From the NCBI GenBank assembly GCA_003024985.2, contig PXIH01S0003084.1: a DNA stretch of 12,160 nucleotides. One strand, given 5' to 3'. Below, one piece after another: positions 1 to 7,592 of the stretch. Each line of letters starts with the position of its first letter. Position 1 is the stretch's first letter. The notes below the pieces were generated by a model. The model saw only the letters and a program-made list of their open reading frames with translations, was not told the DNA's origin and did no database searches. Made by a program: the position numbers and the translations under genes. This stretch comes from Euperipatoides rowelli (Eukaryota > Onychophora > Udeonychophora > Euonychophora > Peripatopsidae).

Positions 1-645
1 AGGAAGAAGGGAGGAAGGAAGGAAGAAGGGAGGAAGAAGGAAGGAATGAAGGAAGGAAGAAGGAAAGAAGGAAGGAAGGGAGGGAGGGAGGAAGAAGAGG
101 GAGGGAGGAAGAACAGAGGAAGGAAGAAGGAAGGAGGAAGAAGGGAGGAAGGAAGAAGGGAGGAAGAAAGAGAGGAAGGAAGGAGGAAGAAGGAAGGAAG
201 GAGGAAGAAGGAAGGAAGGAGGAAGAAGGAAGGAAGGAAGAAGGGAGGAAGGAAGAGGGGAGGAAGGGAGGAAGAAGGGAGGATGGAAGAAGGGAGGAAG
301 GAAGAAGTGAGGAAGGAAGGGAGGAAGGAAGGTAATGAAGAAGGGAGGAAGGAAGAAGGGGGAAGGAAGGAAGAAGGGAGGGAGGAAGGGAAGGAAGAAA
401 GGGTGGAAGGAAGGAAGAAGGGAGAAAGAAGGAAGAAGGGAGGATGGAAGGGAGGAAGGAGGAAAAAGGAAGGAAGGGAGGGAGCAATAAAAGAGGGAGG
501 GAGGAAGGAAGGAAGGGAGGAAGGGAAGGGAGGAAGGAAGAAGGAAGGGAGGAAGAAATAAGGCAGGGAGGAAGAAATAAGGCAGGAAGGAAGAAGGGAA
601 GGAAGGGGGAAGGAAGAAGAGGAAAAGGAAGAGGAAGAAGAAATA
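1..645. repeat. Long GGAA/GAAG polypurine low-complexity tract
   Basis: The plus strand is almost only A and G for about 640 nt, built from irregular GGAA, GAAG and GGGA units with only scattered pyrimidines (for example at 47, 115 and a few single T positions). Near 551-588 an 18-nt unit with the core gaagaaataaggcag is repeated in tandem. The tract starts before the window and fades into A-rich sequence after about 632. In the sense orientation of the host gene it is a polypyrimidine (CTTCC) tract about 420 nt downstream of the GPI donor. Such mirror-symmetric purine runs can form triplex H-DNA. Open frames crossing it encode only K, E, G and R and are not genes. Confidence 0.95.
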
Positions 646-795
646 AAATACAAAAAATTAAAAATCAAAAACAAGAGAAAAATATACACAAAAGTATTGA
701 TGTTTTTGATGTTTCTTCAATAATAAAATAATTGCCATTTCCGCATGTAATATTTTTTACTATGAAGAGCCATTATAGTTTTTAAAAATGGTCAT

Positions 796-807
796 GACAT
801 CTAGTGG
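796..807 (-). promoter_or_regulatory. CTCF-like motif
   Basis: The minus strand reads CCACTAGATGTC, which differs by one base from the known CTCF core CCACTAGATGGC. A 12-nt match in 12 kb can arise by chance and there is no supporting context, so this is only a candidate. Confidence 0.22.
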
Positions 808-1063
808 TAGCTTTCTAAAACATGTACTTTCTAATTGTATTATAATTTAAAACAGGTAACAAGTCCTATACAACAGTAAACAAAATATAAAAAAATTGAA
901 ATATTTCCAGCTTAGGACCACAGAGTTAAAATGTACAATATAAGTTTATTAAATGATTTAAAATAATTTATTTGGCCACCTGAGAGTCAAAAATTCATGA
1001 ATCAATTGATAGTTCTTGAAATAAAAATATTAGAAAGGGTTACAGTGACTAAACCATACTTAC

Positions 1064-1117
1064 ATCCCAAAACTGGAACATGTTTTTTTCATCAATACCA
1101 AACTCTTTCACTGCAGG
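1064..1117 (-). CDS. GPI: Internal exon of glucose-6-phosphate isomerase (partial gene)
   Basis: GPI interconverts glucose 6-phosphate and fructose 6-phosphate in the cytosol (glycolysis and gluconeogenesis). Read on the minus strand, this 54-nt block encodes PAVKEFGIDEKNMFQFWD, with no stop and in phase 0 at both ends. From family knowledge, animal GPI has a closely similar KEFGID..NMF.FWD stretch directly before WVGGRYS; that next segment would start the following exon, which lies off the window's left edge. Splice signals fit: the acceptor is tgtattttcag (cag at 1118-1120) and the donor is gtaagtatgg (starting at 1063, reading leftward), a near-perfect U1 match. No other GPI exon is seen in the window, so only 18 of roughly 550 residues are present. 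The intact frame and both intact splice sites argue for a real exon, not a processed pseudogene. I recognised the family from memory of the protein; no search was run. Confidence 0.86.
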
Positions 1118-1479
1118 CTGAAAATACATAACATTTATGTAGTTTTAATATGTTGTCAATCATTCTAATGATTCACTTTAGTACTTGCTGTATATTATTC
1201 ATATAATAATTCAATTTATTCACAATATTTTTCAAATTTTCAGTATACAGTATGTCATTCAACTTTATTCTAATTACACATTTCATTTATAATTAACTTT
1301 TCTATCTATTGTTCAGTTACTGTATGTTTATTTTCTTCTTTTTTAGAATTCAACTTTTATCCAACCATGAGTTGAATAAAGTGCCGCTGCCTATAACATA
1401 TAACATTAAATACATGATTAAATTTTAAATCTCGTCAAACTTCCAATACCATTTCCAGTTTTTAATCAGTAATCGGCAG

Positions 1480-2350
1480 CACCCCAGAAGCTTGTAGACG
1501 CCCTAAACCAAAGCGCACTGGCAGTAGACAACCCTTAGACCAAGCATTTTCAAATACTAGACTTCTTGCGAAAACAGGCAGCGCTTGCCTAGACACCGCA
1601 TCCTAACACCCATGTGCATTGACACGCCTGTGCAGCACTACACAAGTACATATATTAAAATTTAAATAACAACAGATAAATAATTCAAATTCTAAAATCA
1701 TAGACTACAAATAAAATTCAAAATAAAGTAAGTATTAACATAAAGTCCCAATCACTTGATTGATCAGATCACTAGTCAGCCGGTGATAGGAACGACCTCA
1801 CCAGTATATGAGCACTGAATCTCACGCCAACCTCTACCATATGACCACATTCTCTTCCAATTAGATACTCCAGTGGCGTACACTCTCATCCCATAGCCAT
1901 TCAGATTGATAGAACCCTGGCTGTGCACATCCAACTCCCTCAGCCCCATTGTCCTACCACCCCTTCCCCAGCATGTCTTCAACCCCTCCAGCACTTCAAA
2001 CTCTAGTCCACCATATACATGATCCAAACCTCTTACTGACATCTACCATACAACAATATCTTCCACCAATCAAAGGTTCCACCTGCCGTCCATGGGATAG
2101 CACCATCCACCTTCCGCTGCATCCAGTCCAGACCACCAACCATCTACCACTTCTAGTTCCTCGTTGGTCCTCATCACATTAGGCTGGAATGGTATTTCTT
2201 CCATTCTTGGTTATGCTTATTCCGGCATTCCACGGTCGTCAGAGCCACTTCTGCGAAGCAGATCACACCACAAGCTGGCGGGGTTGACATTTGATTGAGA
2301 TAGGCTATAACATACGCTTCACCAACCCATTGTGACCCACCAGTTAGATC
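1480..2350. other. GC-richer, strand-skewed block of unknown origin
   Basis: Compared with the AT-rich surroundings, 1480-1640 and 1770-2350 are clearly richer in G+C, separated by an AT-rich spacer. From about 1900 to 2170 the plus strand is C-rich and G-poor. Overlapping open frames exist on both strands (88 codons on minus at 1776-2042, 77 on plus at 1949-2182), but neither gives a domain I recognise, and opposite-strand frames in skewed DNA are often fortuitous. The block is probably an interspersed repeat or the non-coding end of an element; an unrecognised exon is possible. Confidence 0.4.
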
Positions 2351-2407
2351 TTTGATATATAAAGGAAGAAATCCAGTTTATTATTGAGGGAAGGGGAAGT
2401 AAAATTT

Positions 2408-3195
2408 TTAAAATTGATACAAAACATTATGTTCTAAGTTATCTAATGCTTTTTTTGAAACCTGTTTCAATAGAGCATAAGGAATTTGAACTTTCTTCAA
2501 GATGTGAAGTAATCGTAATTGAATTGAAAGATATTGTATTGTGGACTTTCCTTTAGACCTCCAAATTGCATAATGTCTCATTTTGGATTAATTATATGGT
2601 AGGATGTTCTTCAAAATATGTATTTCTAGGATTTTTCTACAGTTGAAGAGATCGCATTTGGTCTTATTTGTTGTGGGTTTTGAGAATAAATTTTTGAAAT
2701 TGACATACCGGTAATGAAGAAATCTTTCCATTCCTAAGGACAATGCCCTGATAAAAGTGACAGATTCATGATAGATGTTATTGGATCACACAACTAAACC
2801 AAAAACAAACTCCAAATAAATGGTTGAATTAGATTTGGTGATAAACCCGAGAACTGGTTAATTTTTTTTTAAAACTCAAATAAACCTATGATTTTTCTAC
2901 TAATGGAATATCCGAAGATAAAATTCTTTGAAAGTTATTATTTTGATACATGACTTTAGAGTTTGTCCGTAATGAAAAAAAAGATATTTCAAAATAAGAA
3001 TGTTCAATGGTTGTCTTTTTATTACCATTTAGTTTATTTATATTATTGTAAAATTGAGATCTGATTAAGTTTAGCGAAATTAGATAGTCAAACCATTTTT
3101 TCTTTTTGATTATACTTAAATGTTTTACTTCTATCATTTAATAATTTAAAAAGTTGCATATCATTACTAGAATGAGCTAAATCTATTTTATCAAG
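2408..3195 (-). pseudogene. Frameshifted coding remnant, possibly LINE ORF2 segments
   Basis: Several minus-strand pieces read like protein although each is short. 3091-3195 gives a stretch including DLAHSSNDMQLFKLLNDRSK. A shift in the A-run near 3095 then leads into WFDYLISLNLIRSQFYNNIN and on to a stop at 2886. 2408-2785 is open except for one stop at 2588-2590 and contains LGMERFLHYRYVNFKNLFSK and MRHYAIWRSKGKSTIQYLS. The order A...D..LF.KL...R followed by F...I..L resembles the linker between endonuclease and reverse transcriptase in some LINEs. The ERFLHYRYVNFKNLF piece resembles sequence after the reverse transcriptase domain in such elements, which would imply that the catalytic part was deleted. 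This assignment is inference from pattern memory. In AT-rich DNA open runs of this size are moderately unusual but not decisive. Orientation is opposite to the adjoining reverse transcriptase. Confidence 0.4.
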
Positions 3196-3214
3196 AATCT
3201 AGTTATCAATTGAG

Positions 3215-3245
3215 CACTAGTATTTTTCACTTCAAAATACTAGTG
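3215..3245. repeat. Perfect 12-bp inverted repeat at an element junction
   Basis: The arms cactagtatttt (3215-3226) and aaaatactagtg (3234-3245) are exact reverse complements around a 7-nt loop. The repeat lies where the minus-strand coding remnant stops being readable and the plus-strand reverse transcriptase remnant begins, so it may mark an inversion or insertion junction. Confidence 0.8.
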
Positions 3246-4320
3246 TCAGGGCAACAACGTTAGTGACAGACTTTAATAAAGTTTTTAATTGTGTCAACCA
3301 TAATTATTTTGGCTTTCTTTACTGGAAATGAATTTCTCCCCTCATATTTGTAGGTGGTTATCTTAATTTTTAATGCATAGAACCTAACGTGTCATGTTGC
3401 CCCATTCTAGTAACATTTTCAAATATACCTGTGGAAATGGAGGACCCAGGGTTCGGTACTGAGCTACCTTATCTTTGTGATCACCATCAACGAGCTGGCA
3501 TCTTCAATTAAATTAAGATTCAAGTTTGTGGACGATTTGTCTGTGGTGTGCATTGGAAATCATGATAATATAAGTAGTGTTACTCAGGAAGCCTTAAACA
3601 TTATTAATCAGGGTGCAGTTGATTGTGGGATGAGTCTCAATACTGACAAATCATGTGTGATGCTTCATAACTTTTCAAAAAGTCCAATAGAACTTCACCT
3701 TGAATTGAGTAATGCTGAAATCAAAATAGTCAATCAAGCCACCATTTTGGGTATAGGTATACAGTACGATTTCAAGTGGAAATTTCACATTGCTCACATA
3801 ATTAAAAAAATCCCTTAAAATATTTTTTTTTTTTTACTATATAAATTAAAAAGAATGTAAGCTACCACCCCCCACCCTTAAATTGGTTTACACATCATTT
3901 ATTAGACCATACTTGGAGTTCTCCTGTGCAATCTTGAGTCATTCATTAACAAAAACCCAAATTAACAAAGTGGAAACAACTCAAAGAAAGGATGTAAGTT
4001 AATTCTTGGTGAACTTTATATCAGTTATGAAATGCCAATGGATGCTTTACAATTGGATTCACTTCAAGATAGAACAAGTAAATTGTCTACTAAATTTGCC
4101 CAATCTTTTTATTCACAATTTAAAGATATTATTCCGGTCACCAGATTAAAGATTTCGGGAATTAATACCAGAGCCTCAAACAAATTTTTTAATCCCTATA
4201 TACGTAGAAGTAGGTATGCCAAATCAGCAATACACTCCATGACTAAACTGTTAAATGATCTTTTCTTAATCAATTATAATTTATATTTTGTTTTAAAGAA
4301 AAATAACATGTACTGTAATT
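3242..4320 (+). pseudogene. CR1/L2-like LINE reverse transcriptase pseudogene, 5'-truncated
   Basis: The element copied its RNA into DNA at the target site. In order: motif A at 3251-3310 (TTLVTDFNKVFNCVNHNYF, like LVDFSKAFDxVNH, first catalytic Asp kept); the QGS block at 3444-3476 (TQGSVLSYLIF); motif C at 3522-3542 (KFVDDLS, both Asp at 3531-3536); then LN..KS and ILGIGIQYDFKWKFHI up to about 3810; LVYTSFIRPYLEFSC near 3883-3925; KVETTQRK then CKLILGELYISYE near 3970-4033; and a C-terminal segment ending RRSRYAKSAIHSMTKLLN (about 4204-4257) with a stop at 4320. At least four frame changes are needed, including at a T-run near 3825-3837 and near 3990, so the copy is dead. The endonuclease half is missing, typical of LINE 5' truncation. 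The clade is assigned from the LGI...W..HI and IRP.LE patterns and is less certain than the reverse transcriptase identity. Confidence 0.85.
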
Positions 4321-4425
4321 GAGACCTGTATCCTTTATTGGGCTTGGGTCTCAACCTGAACCCTCCTACAAATTTTGTATTTGTAATCTCTTTTGTCTAT
4401 TGAAAATAAAACCCTATATAAACCA
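4321..4425 (+). mobile_element. 3' end of the LINE at 3242-4320
   Basis: A short, less AT-rich untranslated segment follows the last stop and ends near a polyadenylation-type signal aataaa at 4405-4410. There is no clear poly(A) tail, and the exact 3' border (about 4410-4425) is not defined; no target-site duplication was found. Confidence 0.5.
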
Positions 4426-5280
4426 AGGAGGCGATCATTAATCAACACTAATTAGTGCAACAGGAAATGACATCATAGAATTTATATAATCTTATGAATA
4501 AGTCAGTACAGTGACCTCTACATCATTACAGTCAATCAATAGATGGCCCATCTTTGAGGTATTTTATTTCATTTACTGTATGTCTAATACTCACTTGTTT
4601 TTGTAAATTTTATTTAAATGAATTTAGATTATAATTACAAAGTTGCCAACTACTACGAATTTGGTCTAGCTGTTATGGGTTTTAAGATGCTGCTATGCCA
4701 TTACGATTAACATCTCATAACTACGATAAATAGAAGATATTGAAAAACATTCTATCTTAACACTGACTTCTTTCTCCAATGCCTAATTTTATATACTAAT
4801 CTGATGATAATTTGTGCTAGATTTTTAAGGGGCACATCAATGAGATATAATATATTGTTGGGGCACATAATTTAGTATTATGGGGATGGGAAATTTTGAT
4901 CATAGATTTTTAAATTCAAATAAAAACATTTAAACTGTTACATAAGTTTCATTTTCAATCTATTTGTTTTGTTTAGAGTTATTTTAAAAAAAAAACAGCA
5001 GATATTAAAACTTAAAAATACCCTCGTATATACAGTACCGTACATAGAAGTGCCATTTTTTTATTATTTGTCTCTAAGTAGTTTGAGATATTTGCATGAA
5101 ATTTTTTTAATTATTTCAATACTTACTTATTATTTTTTAATATAACAATGGAGAATAAAAAAAAAATTTTATTTATGTATTTGGATTGGGGGGAAAATGA
5201 AGCTAGTAAATGTTGAAATCAAAATTGATTTTTGGAGGATTTTCTAATTTATTTAAAAATATTTTTTATTTTAAAATGTA
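4426..5280. other. AT-rich intronic sequence without recognised features
   Basis: I checked both strands for splice-flanked open frames and transposon motifs and found none. The stretch contains A/T homopolymers (for example near 4987 and 5157) and nothing else that I can support. Confidence 0.5.
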
Positions 5281-5425
5281 TATATACAGCCTACTATATA
5301 TAGGCTACAGATATACTATATATGCAGTGTATTACATGTATAATAGTATGCTGTGCACAATGCACATACAGTATGTATGCAGTAGGCCTATTATTATTAT
5401 AGCCTATCTGCAGTGTATATAAGTT
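5281..5425. repeat. TA-rich cluster of small hairpins with TAGGCCTA
   Basis: Within 145 nt there are an agccta/taggct inverted repeat (5288-5293 and 5301-5306, loop 7), a tgtgca/tgcaca inverted repeat (5352-5357 and 5361-5366, loop 3), and the self-complementary octamer taggccta (5393-5400) followed by tagccta at about 5400-5406. The rest is TATA/TACA-like. It looks like a decayed foldback or simple repeat. The 70-codon open frame that crosses it is a product of this composition. Confidence 0.6.
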
Positions 5426-5519
5426 ACTCTATGTTATAACGATTTCCTTGTTTATTGGGAAATCACTACACTCTACTGATGGTAAAAGTGATGGCTAGAA
5501 CAAACACTGGCAGTTTAAA

Positions 5520-5650
5520 ATACTGTATATCTTTATTCTGGATCTATTGTTACAACAGTAACAAAAAGCCTCCTATTTACAGTGAATAGCAATGTTGCTA
5601 CGATGAGGCGGCTTGGAACCTAGAGGGCGCACCTGGCCCTCCAGCTACAG
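5520..5650 (-). other. Possible minus-strand 3' end (polyadenylation-like) in a GC-richer patch
   Basis: On the minus strand, a GC-richer segment (about 5595-5650) is followed by AATAAA (plus-strand 5532-5537) and AT-rich DNA. A 7-bp inverted repeat (ttgttac/gtaacaa, 5547-5564) lies just before the signal. This is the arrangement of a transcript or retroelement 3' end (LINE tail or LTR R region), but no coding sequence identifies it. Confidence 0.3.
5620..5630 (+). promoter_or_regulatory. CTCF-like core motif
   Basis: The sequence ctagagggcgc fits all eleven positions of the degenerate CTCF core SYAGRKGGCRS, but the first three positions of the longer motif (CCA) do not match. It lies in the GC-richer patch. 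Binding cannot be judged from sequence alone. Confidence 0.3.
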
Positions 5651-6030
5651 TAGAATAAAATAAATATTAACAAATAAACAGACAAACTGTTCGCTAGAGG
5701 ACCAAGGTGGCTACTCTAATATGCAAACGCAAGCTCTGACTGTAGGAGCGATATCCCTTTTTTATCATGAGGATATCTCTCATACAAATGAATAGTTTGC
5801 ATAATTAATTAATTAGCATGTTCAAGCGAAGTTAGAATACTTCAAAAGATAATTAGATTCATTTACGAGTAATTGAATCATGTAAATGCTGTATTAAGAA
5901 AATAATTACATCCTGAAATAATTAAGTTGTCACTTGAACAAACTAATTAATAAATAATAATATACAATAAAATATTACAGCTCGTCATAATGTGTATATG
6001 TTGTAGATATGGTACAGTGTATATTGTATA
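5651..6030. other. AT-rich intronic sequence without recognised features
   Basis: A moderately mixed stretch to about 5760 is followed by TAAT/ATTA-rich DNA to 6000. I see no coding frame, tRNA A/B boxes or transposon motif. It could be the body of whatever ends at 5520-5650, but nothing shows this. Confidence 0.4.
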
Positions 6031-6096
6031 CAGCAGGGATGGCCAACTTGTTGCTTATGGAGATCGACTTTTTAAATTTAAAGCATTCACGAGCTA
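6031..6096 (+). mobile_element. hAT-like transposon terminus (fragment)
   Basis: The segment starts cagcagggatggccaac and continues with gagatcgacttttt and cacgagctac. A terminus of the form CAG-G-GGCCAAC followed by a GATCGACTTT/CGAGCTAC subterminal palindrome is characteristic of hAT-superfamily elements and their non-autonomous derivatives. No matching inverted terminus (gttggccatccctg) occurs elsewhere in the window, and no transposase is visible, so only one end is supported. Target duplication could not be tested. Confidence 0.45.
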
Positions 6097-6329
6097 CAAT
6101 GAAAAAAAAAACCTATTTGAATTGATAAGCTTTTTTTTTTTTTGCAAGAGTTTTCTTTTTGTTTAGTCTATTTTAGCAATATTATGAACTTTTTTTTTTC
6201 AAATAACTAACACAGAGTAAACATAATGTATTAAATAACAATTGTTTCTTTTTATTACAAATCAATAACTTAACACTGTAGTTTAATAATTTCAGCATAA
6301 TATCAGCCAAATGAAGTAAAAATCTATCG

Positions 6330-6408
6330 AACTTTATGTCCAAGCTAGTTTGTTTTTCTCTCTATTCTGTACAATTGTATTTAAAGATAAATAAAGGCTT
6401 AAAAAAAA
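6330..6408 (+). mobile_element. LINE/SINE-like 3' tail
   Basis: A T-rich segment ending tctgtacaattgtattt is followed by aataaa (6390-6395) and an A-run (6401-6408). This resembles the 3' end of a retroposed element on the plus strand. No coding sequence precedes it, so the family is unknown. Confidence 0.35.
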
Positions 6409-7390
6409 GAAAAAGAATTCAGCATACCAATTAACTAACAGCTTAATTCTTATTCATACCCATTGAATATTCAGTAAGTAATAAAGGATTGAAGATAAAG
6501 GGCTGGCTTATTTGAAAATAAATATTTGGAAAAACTTGAAGAGAATTCAAAATACAGCCACAATTTTTTTTTCTTTTAAATAATGTAGCCAGAGTAGACG
6601 CAGCCAGGAATAATCCATTAACATTTAAGTTCTGAATGAGTTATAATTACTTGGCTGTCACTTAATTTAAAATATTTTTATTAAATTCTTTTCCGTGAAT
6701 ATTATTACAAATAGGCATAGTAGGGTAGAATGTTTATTTAGATAGTCATTTTATTAAATATACTTTCATTTTCTTGTTTTTTTTTATATTCAGTCATTTT
6801 TTATTCAGTAATACGATTGTAAATTGAATAGAATTGTTATTGCTCTCGCGTTCTACCGATAATGGTGTTGTTTACAAGGATGTAAATAATTTTCATATTA
6901 TGCATATTATCAAGTTATAATTAATTAATATTTTAATTTAAATAATTACATTAATGTTTAAGATTATTCATTTAATTAATTACAAATAATTAATTGTGTG
7001 TTTATGGACAAAAAGTTATTTATTTATTTATACCAATCTAACCTTATAACATAATGAATTCTGTATATTGTTTCTTGAAGCTTGTATATTATGGGATAGC
7101 ATCACTTTGAGCGCCATCTTGATTTTGAACTGTATTTGTAGAGACTAGTGTTTTATGTTGCCTAGTTTTATAATTGTAATTTTTTATCTCAGAGATCGAA
7201 TTAAAGTGTTATTAGTTCAGCAAGTATTCTCTGTGTAATGATATACTGTATGTTCCAGTATTTAATTTGTTTATGGATGCCATCATTTAAATAGGATTTT
7301 ATTCGATTATTCATCTCATATATTTAAAAAATGGCTCGGCGATCGATCATTCAATCACGATCCCCTTGTAGACCACCCCTGATGTACAGT
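6409..7390. other. AT-rich intronic sequence, TAATTA-rich near 6917-6995
   Basis: There is no supported gene. One possible LINE scrap (a KLE-RIQNTAT reading with one extra base) lies at about 6531-6563 on the plus strand. From 6917 to 6995 the word TAATTA/AATTAATT recurs densely, which would suit homeodomain binding but equally reflects composition. At 7110-7120 the minus strand reads AAGATGGCGCT, a YY1-like word. Confidence 0.45.
7110..7120 (-). promoter_or_regulatory. YY1-like motif
   Basis: The minus strand reads AAGATGGCGCT, close to the YY1 consensus AAGATGGCGGC. It stands out because it is GC-rich in AT-rich surroundings, but there is no adjacent promoter evidence. Confidence 0.2.
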
Positions 7391-7392
7391 AT

Positions 7393-7439
7393 ATTATGCA
7401 GTATTGGCCTATACTGTAAATAGGCCAATACTGCATAAT
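7393..7439. repeat. Perfect 20-bp inverted repeat (hairpin, 7-nt loop)
   Basis: The arm attatgcagtattggcctat (7393-7412) and its exact reverse complement (7420-7439) flank the loop actgtaa. Twenty perfect base pairs in otherwise decayed DNA imply recent origin, selection or gene-conversion-like correction. The core ggcctat/ataggcc is shared with the other TAGGCCTA hairpins in the window. The stem is shorter than a usual animal pre-miRNA, and the flanks do not extend the pairing. Confidence 0.92.
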
Positions 7440-7504
7440 CGAAGTATGTTTAAAAAGGAACCTAATATTTAAAAAAAAAAGTGTAAGGTGGTCACACCTC
7501 CTCA

Positions 7505-7528
7505 CCCCCCCCCCCCCCTCCTCCTCCA
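7505..7528. repeat. C14 homopolymer followed by CTCCTCCTCC
   Basis: Fourteen consecutive C residues (7505-7518) are followed by tcctcctcc. The complementary G-run could support a G-quadruplex and the C strand an i-motif. It is the most GC-dense spot in its neighbourhood. The run length is also prone to sequencing error. Confidence 0.85.
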
Positions 7529-7592
7529 ACAATATGAACATCCCTATTATTTCTAGACATTACAAGTTGGCAACTCTATTTTTAAACAAAAC

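Larger units (their letters stand above)
1..1063 (-). other. GPI: GPI intron 3' of the exon (partial)
   Basis: This is the intron that follows the GPI exon in the minus-strand gene. It begins with the donor gtaagtat at 1056-1063 and runs off the window at base 1. From about 646 to 1063 it is plain AT-rich sequence with no coding, repeat or RNA signal that I recognise, apart from a possible CTCF-like motif near 800. The remainder is the polypurine tract. No segment resembling the expected next GPI exon (WVGGRYS...) is visible. Confidence 0.7.

Noticed and set aside
46-731. Long open frames of 171 and 95 codons in the purine tract
   Set aside because: They encode almost only K, E, G and R because purine-only DNA lacks TAA/TAG/TGA patterns in some frames; repeat composition explains them.
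1776-2182. Overlapping opposite-strand frames of 88 and 77 codons
   Set aside because: No recognised domain, no supporting splice sites, and they arise from the skewed GC-rich block; kept only as an unknown block.
5210-5422. 70-codon plus-strand frame rich in Y, I and M
   Set aside because: It tracks a TA-rich hairpin repeat and has no protein-like pattern beyond that.
7065-7100. Minus-strand reading with QETI, resembling the GPI TFTTQETI segment
   Set aside because: The surrounding residues (KL before, YRIHY after) do not fit GPI and no splice sites frame it; a chance tetrapeptide.
7393-7439. microRNA precursor
   Set aside because: The stem is a perfect 20 bp with a 7-nt loop and no flanking lower stem; usual animal precursors are longer with bulges. 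Not excluded, but not supported.
7347-7541. 64-codon minus-strand frame
   Set aside because: It crosses the perfect hairpin and the C14 run; poly-G encoding and a palindrome explain it.
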